Shown here: positions 1 to 11,147 of the stretch, one piece after another
Numbering within the stretch: position 1 is the first letter of the stretch
How the letters are laid out: every line of letters begins with the position of its first letter
NCBI GenBank assembly: GCA_963556255.1
Contig: OY744615.1
Span: forward strand, 10,683,115 to 10,747,114
DNA: 64,000 nucleotides
DNA from: Allolobophora icterica
Lineage: Eukaryota > Annelida > Clitellata > Crassiclitellata > Lumbricidae
Reading direction: 5' to 3'
The notes under the pieces: generated by a model
The model's database searches: none
Seen by the model: only the letters and a program-made list of their open reading frames with translations
What the model was told of the DNA's origin: nothing
Translations under genes and position numbers: made by a program

Positions 1-126
1 TACAGTCAATCGTTTTCAAACGTTGCATGCATGCATTTTTGATAATAATTATATGTAGATGTTTTAGATTCTTTAGAACATTGCTTTACTCTGGTTTATT
101 TATTTTGCGCAATAATTCAAGCAGAG

Positions 127-1001
127 TAATGTTTTTAGCTCTGGAGACGATTCGTTTGGAAATTTTGCATCGGCCTTCGATCCCCGTTATCGCCTTGAAC
201 GTTACTACAATGAAAGACGAAATGTTTGCGCTGTGGGGACAAGACTTTGAAAACTATTTTATTAATGTTTACGACCGTAACAATCTTGCAGAGGTGAAAG
301 ATGTCATCTCGCTACCAGGAATACGTCCGGTGGGCATGGCAGCTTGCAGTGTGTCAAACTGCGTGTATGTACCAAACGGGGAATGGCGTTACCCTACAAT
401 CTTTCGCACTGTGAAAGACGAAAATCAGTTTACTATATCATCATGGATAGGCCTAACTGATCTGAGATCGCAAATATCTTCAATATCCGTATCCGCTGAT
501 GGTAGCCTAATAATTCTTTCACTGCAGCAGTGGTGGCCGAATTATTCTTTGGTAAGCATATATAATGCGAATGGTTCCTTGCAGCATGAAAGAATGCTAT
601 CCGCAGATATTTATGAGTTCAGATACGGTGGCAACGTAATTCAAAAGCCAAATGGAAACCTAGTATTGGTTTCTGCTAACGACCAATATGAAGCAAAGTT
701 ATTGGAAATCGATACGAGTGGGACAATTCTACGACAATATCAATCATCACTCAGATCAGATAGTAGTGTGAATTTTGTGAATGATGGTAGAATTGTGTTA
801 AATGACCCAAACAAAGGAATCGAGCTTCTAGATTCTGAATTTAATATCCTGAATATTACAGGTCCACACTTAGTTTTCACGAAAGGAATGCATTATAGTG
901 GCGAGAGGAATGAGATAGTGGGTATTTCCATGCATAAGTATGATGTTTATGAGAAGCGGCTGTCCAGCGTTTTAACGATCTTTCGTTTCACAGAAGAATG
1001 A
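127..1001 (+). CDS. Last exon of an F-box/beta-propeller family gene (member A, partial)
   Basis: An open frame of about 291 codons ends at a TGA at 999-1001. It is homologous to the last exon of the complete family member at 15647-19624, at about 87% protein identity by eye. Repeated blade-like motifs are visible: an IYDRN segment, SISVSADGSLIILS, VSIYNANGSLQHER, LLEIDTSGTILRQY and IELLDSEFNILN. Together they suggest a beta-propeller of about six blades. A pyrimidine-rich tract lies just upstream, with candidate acceptors at 124 and 126; the frame at 126 would match the other member. Upstream exons would lie outside the window. The frame is also open upstream to about position 27, so an intronless gene starting at one of its early ATGs is the alternative. 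The biochemical function is unknown; substrate recognition is inferred from the partner domain in member B. Confidence 0.6.
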
Positions 1002-1559
1002 ACCACGTCGAACGTACGTCGATAGGGCGTTTACGATAGGGACAATTTATTTTAAATAGTTTTGACGTTTGGTGCAATGTTCGCATCCTAGTTCATGTAT
1101 CTGTAGCTTTAAACAACTGCCTTGAAGTTCATTTGATATATATAATTATATGCATACGATGACAATTTACGTAGGCCTAACTTAAAGATGCAATAATTTC
1201 CTTATTCTTTTCTTCGTGTCCTTTTTTGACGTTCTCTTCTTACCTCTAATAAAATTAGTAGAAACAAAGTAGACTATCCGCGAACTCGGTGATAATTTTG
1301 TTTCAGTAAAATATCAAATGAAACGCAAACACTTTACTGCGTATGTTAGTTATTTGAAATTAGGCTTTCATAAATAACAAAGAAAAAGCTCGGAACAGCC
1401 AAGTCACCATTAGGCCTACTGATACGGCACTCAATCCTCACAACCTCAATAATCGCCGAGGAGGTGGAAGCCAAATTTAAGATAAATCCTTGACTTCATC
1501 CTAGTAAATGGCTTCTGACACTGCTAGCTATTGCTTGTAGTTTATGGCTGCCGAGGAGG

Positions 1560-2060
1560 TTGTCAATATTGCGCCAGGCCTATGACTTGAGGTATGCTTG
1601 CGGATGGCTCTCATCACTGGCATAAATTTGTTAAAAATATTGGGGGCATTTGGTTATTCATTCTACACTTGTTGCATTGGGTGTACAGTCCATCTCAATT
1701 ATTTAGGGGACACTTGCCCGGGCTGCCCCCCAGAGTCTACGCCTATGGCTCTTATAGTCTGACATGCCGCTTAGCCTCAGTCAGAACCTCAAGTCAATTA
1801 TTCAATGGCATAAGCTGGTGTGCCTCGTGAACGCTGACTTTCCATGAAGTAAAAAACAGTTGGATACCATGTTTGTGTCGCCTCAACGCTTGTTCTACTG
1901 AAGATTATGGTGTCAGCCCTTCACCATGTCGAAGAAGCGAACATCAGCTGAATCCAATAATGACGAGCAAACGAATGAAGGCTCAGATTGTAACTTAAAC
2001 TAAGGGAGTTTTTTGCGAATGAACAACCACAATTTGTCAAGTCGAATCGTGAACTGAGTC
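1560..2060 (+). other. Nearly invariant non-coding block shared by both duplicates
   Basis: By eye this stretch differs from 20519-21020 at only about three positions, so identity is near 99%. The adjacent propeller coding exon is only about 94% identical. It contains a 78-codon open frame (1594-1830) that I do not consider a gene, because it resembles no family and has no splice or start context. Confidence 0.7.
1926..2003 (+). pseudogene. Relic of exon 1 of the F-box/propeller family
   Basis: The 25-residue frame begins MSKKRTSAESNNDEQ and matches the first exon of the complete member at 15647 (MSKKRTSAESKNDVE). In the functional copy the exon ends at a GTAAGT donor. Here that site reads GTAACT and translation runs to a stop six codons later. 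No F-box exon follows, so this is likely a broken start of the next array unit. Confidence 0.6.
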
Positions 2061-2109
2061 ATGCTCCTATAGTTTTGATTTCTGCTTTGAGCTCACCTCG
2101 AGTCCGTGT

Positions 2110-2850
2110 CAATTGGCTTTAGTTTTCAGAACCGGTCAGCGTGTAATGTAATTTGCGATATAGGTGTGCTTAGAATTTTATTTACGGCTTAGATAAAAGG
2201 TGAGACAAGGCAAAGTAGGCCTAAGCTAAGGCTCGGTAAGGCAACTTAAGATGGTGTCAGGTACACGTATAATCAATGGCTCATGAATTAGCAGACCTAA
2301 TTACGGCTTGGTTTTGGTGCCTTGTGCATTAAATACCGGCGCGGTAAAAGTTACTAATATAATTAGGGCCTATTTATAAAGCGCCGCTCACATGTAGTAT
2401 AGACTATTCACTGTATTCAGAGGCGCTCCCAGCGTGACAGCGCCGAGGGAAAAGAAAGGTCTTCAGACATCGGAGAGAAGAGGTCGAGATCCCAAACAGT
2501 ACCTTGCTACGGAGAGAGGGGGCAGGTCATTCCATAAGGAAGGGCCAAGGATGGCAAAAGCACGATGCTGAGCCGTCGAAGTCCTTGCGCGAAGGACAAG
2601 TACTGCAGGTCAAAGTGGTCCGCAGACCGAAGAGGGCGGGACGAGAGGGCAGAGAGGGGTTTACGCATTAATTAGGTCACAGAGGTAGGCCCTACTTATG
2701 CTTTTCCCTGTTGAGTCCTATAGAGACCAGGAGGTAGGACCTCATACGTTTTGGTAGGACGTAAAAACATTAGGAATTCACTTTTATTTACAATTTCTTT
2801 GGAAATCGTGTGTTTTGTTTAGTTTCATTGGCTACAGGCCCTATAATTCG
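2110..2850. repeat. Insert specific to duplication copy 1
   Basis: This stretch interrupts homology with copy 2. It contains a short SINE-like segment around 2309-2362 (a GTGCATTA..ACCGG..AAAGTTACTAAT pattern seen elsewhere in reverse) and the LINE fragment at 2395-2690. Confidence 0.6.
2395..2690 (-). mobile_element. LINE (CR1/L2-like) C-terminal fragment
   Basis: The minus strand encodes a stretch resembling RAFAILGPSLWNDLPP, the conserved tail of many CR1/L2-type LINE ORF2 proteins. The 3' end carries the tail motif TATAAAGCGCC in reverse. The fragment is degenerate and 5'-truncated. Confidence 0.65.
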
Positions 2851-3054
2851 TTCCGAGTTATTAGGTTTCATTAGGTATTTCTGGGTTTCATTGGGTGCCA
2901 TTGAACTTTAGAGTGTTTCAAAACTATCAGTTTTAGTCATTATGAGATTCGGACAACAATTGAAGATCGAAACAAATAGCAGAAATAGCAACACTAGAAG
3001 AAGCTCTAAATTGGTTAATCTCTAACCAGATTAGTTGGACTCCAAGCCAAACTT

Positions 3055-3338
<284 letters not shown>

Positions 3339-3339
3339 G

Positions 3340-3720
3340 AGCGCCTCTGAGTAGCCCTCTTGAAGAGGCGCTATATAAATGTCCTAATGAATGAATGAAT
3401 GAATGAATCTATCTATAATGAACTTATATAGCGCCCCTTCCAGAAATCTACTCAGTGGCGGTCCCGACCCAGGCCCGATCAAAAAGAAAAGTCCTGATAA
3501 GGCCATAGAAAGAACCAGGAAGATCCCTAGGGAGGGAACGATGCGGAAGGGGAGGTCATTCCAGACGGCAGGACCAACCACCAAGAATGCCCTACACTGC
3601 GCTAGGCCTATGGCAGTACGAGCGTAGGGAACAGCAGTCTCCCCGAGAGGCCGAGCGCAAGGAACAGCGCTCCACACAAGCAGAAGTTAAAGTCAAAACT
3701 CACAGAGGTAGGCCGGAGTC
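3340..3720 (-). mobile_element. LINE (CR1/L2-like) C-terminal fragment with 3' tail
   Basis: The minus strand encodes AFLVVGPAVWNDLPFRI, matching the GP.LWN.LP motif of CR1/L2-type LINE ORF2 tails. Next to it on the window's left is a tail-like GAGGCGCTATATAAAT followed by (AATG)n. Confidence 0.7.
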
Positions 3721-3764
3721 CTCTCTAAGATACAATCCCAAGCCATTGAGGAAACCCTGTAAAG

Positions 3765-3900
3765 CAGAGGTTCTAAAACGTAATTTTTATTGTATCCCCA
3801 GGTTAAAAAATCGAGAGTTGGCGTACCCCCAGCAAAAAATTCTCCTTTTTGTTCATAACCAACATACACCATCAACTGAGCAAAGTTTGTAACATCTGTA
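3765..3900 (+). mobile_element. Fragment of the hAT-like MITE family seen at 13019
   Basis: Starts near CAGAGGTTCTAAAACG and continues with ATTTTTATTGTATCCCC and an AAATCGAGAGTT segment, closely matching the left half of the element at 13019-13286. The right end is missing. Confidence 0.55.
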
Positions 3901-4220
3901 CTCTCGTCTAACTGAATCGCAAAAAAATTGTTACAGATCGAACCAGAAACCAGTGTCGTGTGCTTAAGCCTCTTGTTATACTCCGGGAGCCGAACGCGCG
4001 TTGGGACATTCGGACGACTCGGTCTTGGTCATCCCTGGTAATCGTGGCACCGAGCCGTCCGCAGCCTTCCACTCGAGTTACCTTAGACAATCTGTGACAG
4101 ACTAGCCCCTCAGGTGGTGTAAGAATAAGTCACTTGAACGTCGCCGTTGTGACTGACGCTCACAAGGAAGAAACTTTCGCCACAATACCCATTACAAATC
4201 TTTATTAGGGGAATTTTTTG

Positions 4221-4221
4221 C

Positions 4222-4267
<46 letters not shown>
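4221..4267. repeat. (ATT)n microsatellite
   Basis: About 15 uninterrupted ATT units, abutting the fold-back element to the right. Confidence 0.95.
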
Positions 4268-4268
<1 letters not shown>

Positions 4269-4752
4269 GAGTACGGTATTTGCCTGTCATATGACGGGTT
4301 GAAAAAGAAAATGAATGGATTGATCGGAAGAGGAAAGGATTTATTTATTTGAATGCTTGATTATAAGTCACACTGCGAGTGAAAATTCGAGCATCATTAG
4401 CAAATTACCTTGACGGTCGGTTTTCTTGATGAGTGTTTTGATGTTTTCTCAGGTGATAATGCGCATCAGTCTGACGTCTTTGCGACCTCAGGCGATAGAG
4501 AGTTTCTTGACTTTGTCGGGCCATCCATCTTTGCCGTCGCTCCCGTTTTTAACGTAATCCTCGCTCTTGTGAACTTTATTCATTCATGGGGGAATCATGG
4601 GACATCGAAATTTTCAGTGACGGCAAAAATGGATGGCCAGACAAAGTCAAGAAACTCTCGATCGTCTGAGGTCGTAAATTCTTTTCTCTTCCTATCAATC
4701 TATTCATTTTCTTTCTCAACCCGTCATATGATGGACAAAATAATACTCTAGT
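4268..4752. mobile_element. Fold-back (long inverted-repeat) element
   Basis: The outer 60-70 bp of each end are inverted copies: CATATGACGGGTTGA..AAAGAAAATGAAT on the left returns as ATTCATTTTCTTT..TCAACCCGTCATATG on the right. A second inner pair (GAGAGTTTCTTGACTTTGTC against GACAAAGTCAAGAAACTCTC) is also inverted, so most of the element can fold into one hairpin. No coding content is seen. Confidence 0.75.
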
Positions 4753-5228
4753 TGTTTTGATATTCTACTTGTCCATTTTAACCACTCTAAAATTCTGACA
4801 ATTTTTCTGTTACTGGATCACTGGATCCTTTCATCTAAGGCTTTCTAAGCCTACTTTGTCAGCCTCTGTAGCGGGTTTCGTATTTCGCAGATTTGGGGCC
4901 AGAACCTGGCAGCGTTTGACTGCATGGACCCATTAAGCCTGCTCTTATAGGCGTTAACATAATCAACCAGAAAGGGTAAACTCAACGCCTTTGAATCAGT
5001 AAGCATCAAATGAGCGGACTCAGCCCATAGATCCTCGAATACACGATCGAACCCTTTGCAAGCACACCGCATAAAATTCAATAGGCCTAAGGACACATTC
5101 GTTTAGGCCTTGGAACGAAAATTGGCGACGACTGGATGCGTCGCCAGCGAAATTCTGTCTGGCAGAATGGATGTCTTCACATTCGATGAAACACAAATCG
5201 ACCCAGGAGAGACACCGAATATCCAGTT
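4753..5228. other. No recognisable gene
   Basis: Unique-looking sequence between the fold-back element and the hAT-like element. Small open frames here match nothing I recognise. Confidence 0.5.
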
Positions 5229-6344
5229 TAATGTTGCCAGAGCCGAGGATTTTTCCCTAGATATGGGGATTTCAGCCTTCGTCTGGGGATCTGGAGATTT
5301 TTTGGCCAAATCTGGGGAAATTTTACCATTTCGAAAATTTGCATTGACAATGTATGTATTTTGTGTGCACTGAGCATTAGAGGCTACGTTTATATTGTAA
5401 TTAAATGTAAAAATAATGCGCTGTATAATTTTCATTCCTCCAAAGGCATTTCTTGTTTTAAACCATCTCAATGACGTCATCAACTATCCAGTCATGCTAG
5501 TGATTGTATTTCTATTTCCGGTTATAGTTTGAAGTTTCTGGTAATGGCTGCCATTTACAAATACTGAGTCATTGTTTTCGATGTTTCTTTAACCTAGAGA
5601 CTAATTAAAGCAGGTAAACAGAATATTTTTTGTTTAACAATGATTAAAATTAAGATTATCAGAAAATAAGCGATGATGAATGTACGCGAGGTAGTTATAG
5701 CGGGCTAACGGCATAACGTCGAGCACGCCACCATTCTGAACATTTAAAATTAACAAGTTTTTCAACAAACCAAAAGAGCCCGGTCTTTAAGACAAATTGC
5801 TAAAGTGGTGATGTTGTTGAGGGCTTTCATGGCAGAACATAATACTGCGTTTTCCCAAGCTAATCATTTGGAAGCAGATGTTTCCAGACAGCACAATAGC
5901 TCAAAAATGTTACTGAAACGCAGTGCTGCTTATGTGATGCAGTAACAGCATTGCCCACGTTGAGCGGCTTGAAGAAATAAACATTTGTCTGTCATTCATT
6001 TGCACTTTTTCAAACGCTGCCAGCAACCGCCTACCATCTTGTCTTCAAATTTTCACAAAGAGTATCTACTTCAATTTTTCGCATAGTAATAAAAGAAATC
6101 TTCAGTTCGATTTACTACAAGATGTAGTTCAGGCACAGAAACATAAAGTGTTGAAGCTGTGTGAAACATGCTGGCTGTCCCGTGAAGCAGTCACAATATG
6201 ATCTTAACGAAACAGAAGTTGTCGACTTGGATGCCGACTCGCCGACAACTTTGAGTCGTAAACGTGATCGTAATCTCCAAACTTCTAAAGCGCCACTCGA
6301 TGGCCAAGCGCAGGGCACCAGCCTATTCACGAGCGCCACGTCAG

Positions 6345-6605
6345 ATCAGAGGGGGTTTCCAGAAAGTAGTCCAAAAGAGGTCCAAGTCCGATTTCCAGGA
6401 GGCCAAACCAAATCAGAGGGGTTTCCAGAGAGTAGTCCAAAAGAGGTCCAAGTCCGATTTCCAGGGTACCGGTACCAGATAAGGGGTTTCCAGAGAGTGG
6501 TCCAAAAGAGGTCCAAGTCCGATTTCCAGGAGGCCAAACCAAATCAAAGGGGGTTTCCAGAGAGTAGTCCAAAAGAGGTCCAAGTCCGATTTCTAGGGTA
6601 CCAGA
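6345..6605. repeat. Tandem repeat, four units of about 66 bp, alternating types
   Basis: Four units share TAGTCCAAAAGAGGTCCAAG and GTCCGATTTCCAGG-like cores. Units 1 and 3 end in GAGGCCAAACCAAATCA; units 2 and 4 end in GGGTACC..CAGAT, so the array is an A-B-A-B higher-order repeat. It lies at the 3' end of the minus-strand LINE. Related single units occur at about 18190-18260 and 58700-58740 in other copies of this LINE end, so this is an expansion of the LINE 3' region. Confidence 0.8.
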
Positions 6606-9600
6606 TCAGGCGAGGCAGAGCAGCTGTCAAGGCGGGTGTCGTTTACGGCGAGAATAAATGGAAGGCGGAGTATCAGATGAGTCAGGGTAGGAGTAAGGTG
6701 AGACTTCAGTTTTGAGTGGAAAGCCCGGGGGTGATAGGTAGAAGAACATGAGGATGACGATGAAGGACGGGTTGCAATGATGATGGAGGCACTGAGCAAC
6801 TGCAAACTTCAGGGGAGAGATCGTTCCAGAGGCGTGGTGCTGTGATGGAAATGGCTCGGTTGGAGAACTTGAGGTGAGTAGTGACTGGGGGTCGAGAAAG
6901 ACTGAGATAGGACGATGATCGGGTGGAGCGGGTTGTCTGAATGGTGAAGAGATCACGAAGGTACTTGGGCTGGGAATATTGTAGGGAGTTGTAGGTTAGT
7001 GATAGGACTTTTTAGTGGATTTGCTCTGGGATTTTTAACCAATGGAGTGATTTGAGGATGGGAGTGATATGATGATGTTTGGGCGTTCTGGGGACAGCTC
7101 TGGCTAGTGAGTTTTGGATAAGCTGTAGACGCTTGATTTGAGTGGATTCAAGGTTGAGGAAAGGAGAATTGCAGTAATCAAGCTTCGAATGAACAATGGA
7201 GGTAGCAATGGTGGAGGCAGTTTTAAGGTCGAGCATGGGTCGTATGTGTCGGAGGTCACGAATGTGCATGAAGCAGGAGCGCGGGAGGCTGGAGATGTGG
7301 TTAGAGAAGGAGAGGTGTGGATCAGAAATAACACCAAGATTGCGAACAGAGGAATCAGAGGTGAAGGTGAGATACGATGAGTTAGTCGAAAGGTTTATGG
7401 AAGGATCAGGGATTTTCTTGATTTGATCAGGATGGCCTAGGATGATGAATTCAGTTTTGGAAGGGTTAAGGCAGAGGAGATTGGATGACATCCACTGTGA
7501 AATAAGGTTAACCACGTTGAGTAGTTGTGTGATGGCGGTGGAAAAAGAGCCTGGAGAGAAGGATATGAAGAGTTGGGTGTCATCTGCATAGAGACAGAGG
7601 AGGATTGTATGAGATGACTTAAAGGAGTGGTATAAAGGATGAAAAGTAGAGGACCCAGGACGGAGCCTTGAGGGACACCACAGGAAAGAGGGAGGGGTTG
7701 TGAGCAGTGGCTGGAGGCTTTAACAGAGAATGATCGGGAAGACAAGTAGGACTGGAACCAGAGTAGAGCAGTGCCAGAGACGCCAAACCAAGAAGATAGT
7801 CGCTGAAGAAGGAGGCTGTGATCAATGGTGTCGAATGCGGCGGAGATATCGAGAAGACAGAGGCAAGAGAGTTGCTGATGGCAAGTAAAGTTTCTGTGGA
7901 GTGGTGTTTAGTGAAGCCAGATTGGTGGGGGTTAAGAAGTGAATTCGAAGAGAGGTAGTCATTTAGCCGAGAAAGGACAATTCGTTCAGTTAATTTTGAT
8001 TGAAAGGAAAGATTGGAGATTGGGCGGTAGTTGGATAGGTTTTCCTTGTCAAGGTTTTCTTTTTTTGAGAAGGGGAGTGACAATAGAATGCTTAAAGGCG
8101 ATAGGAAAATTGCAGGTAGAGAGTGAGAGATTGATAATATTAGTGAATACAGGAACCAGGACAGAGGCACAGTCTTTTAGAAGAGAGGTGGGGATAGGAT
8201 CAAGTTCGCAAAATTGCTTGTTAGGTAGAGAGTTTAGGAGGATTGACACTTCTGCTTCAGAGGCAGGAGAGAGAATTGGGAGCGATGACTGAGAGGTAGG
8301 AGGAGTAGGGTTGAGAGGAGGTGAATCAGTGCTGGTGGAGACAAGGGGGTAAGTGTGTCTAGAAGAGATTGTAATGCAAAGCGAATGGATGAGATTTTGT
8401 CTGAAGAAAATGAACATAAGGTATCAGCAATAGAGAAGGAGGGAATGGAGCTAGGCAGTGGAGAGGGAGATTTGCGATGAAGGAGGGTGTTGACAGCTTT
8501 CCAGAGATGTCTAGGGTTTGAGGCGCTGGAATGGATAAGTGAAGAATAATATTTCTTTTTGGCAGCAGCGATGAGTTTGTGGTATTTGTTGGTAGCTGAT
8601 TTCAAGGTATTGAGGGCTTTAGATATAGCTGCAGGGTCAAAAGTGTGCTGGTAGATGTGTTCAAGGCGCCTGCGGAAAGTTTTAAAGGCTTGGAGGTAGG
8701 AAGTAAACCAAGGGTTGGTGGCGTGTGAACTGGGTTTGGTGATGAGTGGCGCATGAATGTCAAGGAGGTTGCAGAGTGTCACTGAGTGTGGCATTGTAAC
8801 AGGAAAGGAGGTCTTCGAGGCAAGAGGGAGGATTGAGAACCAGTTGTGAGTCGAGAATATCTTGGATGAAGGCCTGACGGTCAATGGACCCGGTGAGACG
8901 GTAAGAATGAGTAGAAGGAGGAGGCCGAGGAAAAGGGTTGATTTCAAGGTCAGCCATGATAAGATAATGATCAGTAATGTTGAGAACAGAGTGTTATAGT
9001 TTGGGAGATAAGAGGGAAGCGTCGGAGGTGATGAGGAGATCAAGGGTGTGATTTATGACATGGGTCGGGAAGTGAACATGTTAGGTGAGATTGACTGAGG
9101 ACAGTAGGTTAAGGAAATCCGATGTAAGAGGATCAGATGGATTGTCCACATGAATGTTGAAATCGCCGGTTAGTAAGAACTCGTTGGGAGTAGTGGCAGC
9201 AAGAGACAGGAGAGAGCCAAATTCATCAAGGAAGATAGAGGGTTTGAAGGAGTAGGCGGACGAGGTAGGAGGGCGATAAATATTGAAAACTGTGAGTAGG
9301 TCGGAAGCAAGTCGAAGAGTTGTGGAGGAGCATTCAAAAGAGCGGAAGGTATGGCGAGAGGAATTTAGGACGACAGCTGGTTCACGAACCAAGAAGGCAG
9401 TGCCGCCACCAGAAATTTTGCAGATTTTGAGGAGGAGGTGTTACGAGGAAAGCTAAGCAGGGAGTAACCACGAGGAGTGCAATCAGAGAGATGAGGGCCA
9501 GTGGACGAAGTAGAGATCCATGTTTTTTGAAGGGCATTGAGATCAGGAGGACGGCAACAGGTGTCAAGATCATTTAGGGCGATGGAGTTTTGGGGGTTGA

Positions 9601-9960
9601 GGAAAGACCGAATATTTAAGGAATAAAGTAGAAATTTCTTGTTGGGAGACCCGGATTTTTATGAAGTGAAGCTTGCTTGCTGGGACCAGGATTTGTTTTG
9701 ATGTCATCGGAAAGTAGAAAAGTGAGCAAGATTTGTCGGGAGTTTATGTCAGAAAAATGAATTATGGGACGGCGAGTGATGATGATAAATGAAGCGGAAG
9801 GAATGGTGTTGAAATGAGAATACTGTACAGTGGCGGTTGGTAGTACAGAACTGGGGCCCGAGAGGTGTTTAGGTCCGATGGGATTTAAAGAGAGACGGAT
9901 GATCAAAACTAACAGTAATGTTGAGGCAAAGTTTGGCATTGTGAAATTTTCAAAGTTTTA
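6600..9960 (-). mobile_element. Decayed, nearly full-length L2/CR1-like non-LTR retrotransposon
   Basis: Read on the minus strand, the order is: an N-terminal segment ending SDDIKTNPGP, an AP-endonuclease-like region with TGDFNIHVD, a linker, then reverse transcriptase with [25 protein letters not shown] and [14 protein letters not shown], and a C-terminal region with HHITPILKSLHWLKIP and FHSKLKSHL. The reading frame changes many times between these blocks and the catalytic YADD motif is disrupted, so the copy is dead. The L2/CR1 assignment rests on these motifs and their order. Confidence 0.85.
9682..9705 (-). other. 2A-like NPGP motif in the LINE N-terminus
   Basis: The minus strand reads D-I-K-T-N-P-G-P. 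The 2A ribosome-skipping consensus is D-(V/I)-E-x-N-P-G-P, so the glutamate is replaced by lysine here. 2A-like sequences at this position are known in APE-type LINEs of several marine invertebrates. The upstream residues are moderately hydrophobic (LLTFLLS), also typical. Confidence 0.7.
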
Positions 9961-10365
9961 GAGGCAGTTTTGGTTATTTTAAATGAAATAGGATGGATCT
10001 GACCTGATATTCTGAGAAAAAGAACCAAAAGAGAAAATTAAGCCAAAAGCGAGAACGATGGAAAATAAGAAATTTGATGAAAAGTCAACATAACGCTGAA
10101 ACAGTTACACTGTTGCCTTAGTCATTGACAAGTGACAATTTTCAAAAATAACAAGTCAGTATATTTGATTACACTCATTTGAGGAATATATTGTTATTAA
10201 TGTAACTGTAAGTAGGTATGTTACTGTTAAATAGTGTTATAATGTCTCATACTTAGTACTGGAGTGTTAATAAAATTGTATTTATATAATCTGGGGAAAT
10301 CTGGGGATTTTTGGACCGAAATCTAGGGAAATCTGAAAAACCTCACTGGGAACACTGATCCAGTT

Positions 10366-11147
10366 GACCGGCTCTCGCGGAAACATGCAGGTAAACGTAA
10401 GTTTGAGTTTATATGAAAATTTGCGACGAATCCAGTAGATCGGTTGCTGATGAAATCCTAAGGCATTTTTGACGATATAGGGCCTACTGAGTAGCTGAGT
10501 CAGGATCAGTATATAAATCAGACTGAGGATCAGGATTTATTTACATAATCGTTATTCTGCCATTGTGTATTAAAACGCATGTTTATTTCAGCCGGAATTA
10601 TGATGCTTATAGCTCGAGTTTATAATGGGTGTGCTCGTTAATATGGTAGTTAGCGTGGTTGACTGTCAATCGAGAGCTCCGGGGGTTCTGATCCCCGCCA
10701 GAGGAGAAATTTTGTGCACGATTTAACCTCCAAATAACCTATATAGGCTGGTGCCCTGCGCTTGGTCTTCGAGTGGCGCTTTAGAATTGTGGAGATTACG
10801 ATTATCCTGCAAGTCGGTAGCAATACGTAGGCCTATGTTTAATTTTTACGCGGATTTATGTGTTGTCACAAAAGAACCACAATCTGTATGTGTTGTGTAA
10901 AACGGGTAATATTTTAATCTATCTCATCGGCAAAATGAAGGAGCTCTTCACGTGATTGATCGCAATTCCAGTCTGGACGGTCTAAGCCTCGAGTCTAGTA
11001 GAAGCAGTTACGTTTAAGGTTTCATGTGAACGAATGCAACAAATAGGTAAGTTGCTGATTTTCGCTAGGGCGGAAATTGGTTCGGGATTTCTGCTCCACC
11101 TGCGCCCCCTTGTTAACTTAGCTATATTGAGTAGGCCTACTCTTACT
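10366..11147. repeat. Intergenic repeats: SINE head, LINE tail and left part of SINE-A
   Basis: A tRNA-like head (TTAGCGTGGTTGACTGTCAA followed by GGTTCTGATCCCCGCC) lies at about 10628-10720. It is followed at 10755-10830 by the L2-like LINE tail motif GGCGCTTTAGAATTG. From about 11060 the sequence matches the middle of SINE-A (GGGATTTCTGCTCCACCTG), whose remainder resumes at 12751 beyond the LINE insertion. Nothing else is recognised. Confidence 0.55.

Larger units (their letters stand above)
1..2925 (+). repeat. Segmental duplication, copy 1
   Basis: This block is repeated at 18626-21165. It covers the propeller exon, its 3' flank, a highly conserved non-coding stretch and an exon-1 relic. 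Copy 1 carries an extra insert of roughly 740 bp at about 2110-2850 that copy 2 lacks. Shared sequence resumes around the TTTCATTAGGTATTTCTGGG motif. The true left end may lie before the window. Confidence 0.9.
5229..10357. mobile_element. hAT-like DNA transposon with 8-bp target duplication, carrying a LINE
   Basis: An exact 8-bp repeat ATCCAGTT flanks the element (5221-5228 and 10358-10365). The ends are imperfect inverted repeats: the left begins TAATGTTGCCAGAGCC and the reversed right end reads CAGTGTTCCCAGTGAGG; both continue into a shared TTTCCCTAGAT. ATCTGGGGA-type motifs recur near both ends. An 8-bp duplication and a CAGTG terminus fit the hAT superfamily. I find no transposase; most of the interior is the LINE at 6600-9960. 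Confidence 0.7.

Noticed and set aside
1594..1830. 78-codon frame conserved in both duplicates
   Set aside because: The whole surrounding block is conserved at DNA level, so conservation is not specific to the frame; no family resemblance.
3384..3677. 97-codon minus-strand frame as a host gene
   Set aside because: The GPAVWNDLP motif identifies it as a LINE tail fragment.
6161..6715. 184-codon frame with repeated FPESSPKEVQVRFPG
   Set aside because: It lies antisense to the 3' region of a LINE and is explained by the 66-bp tandem repeat.
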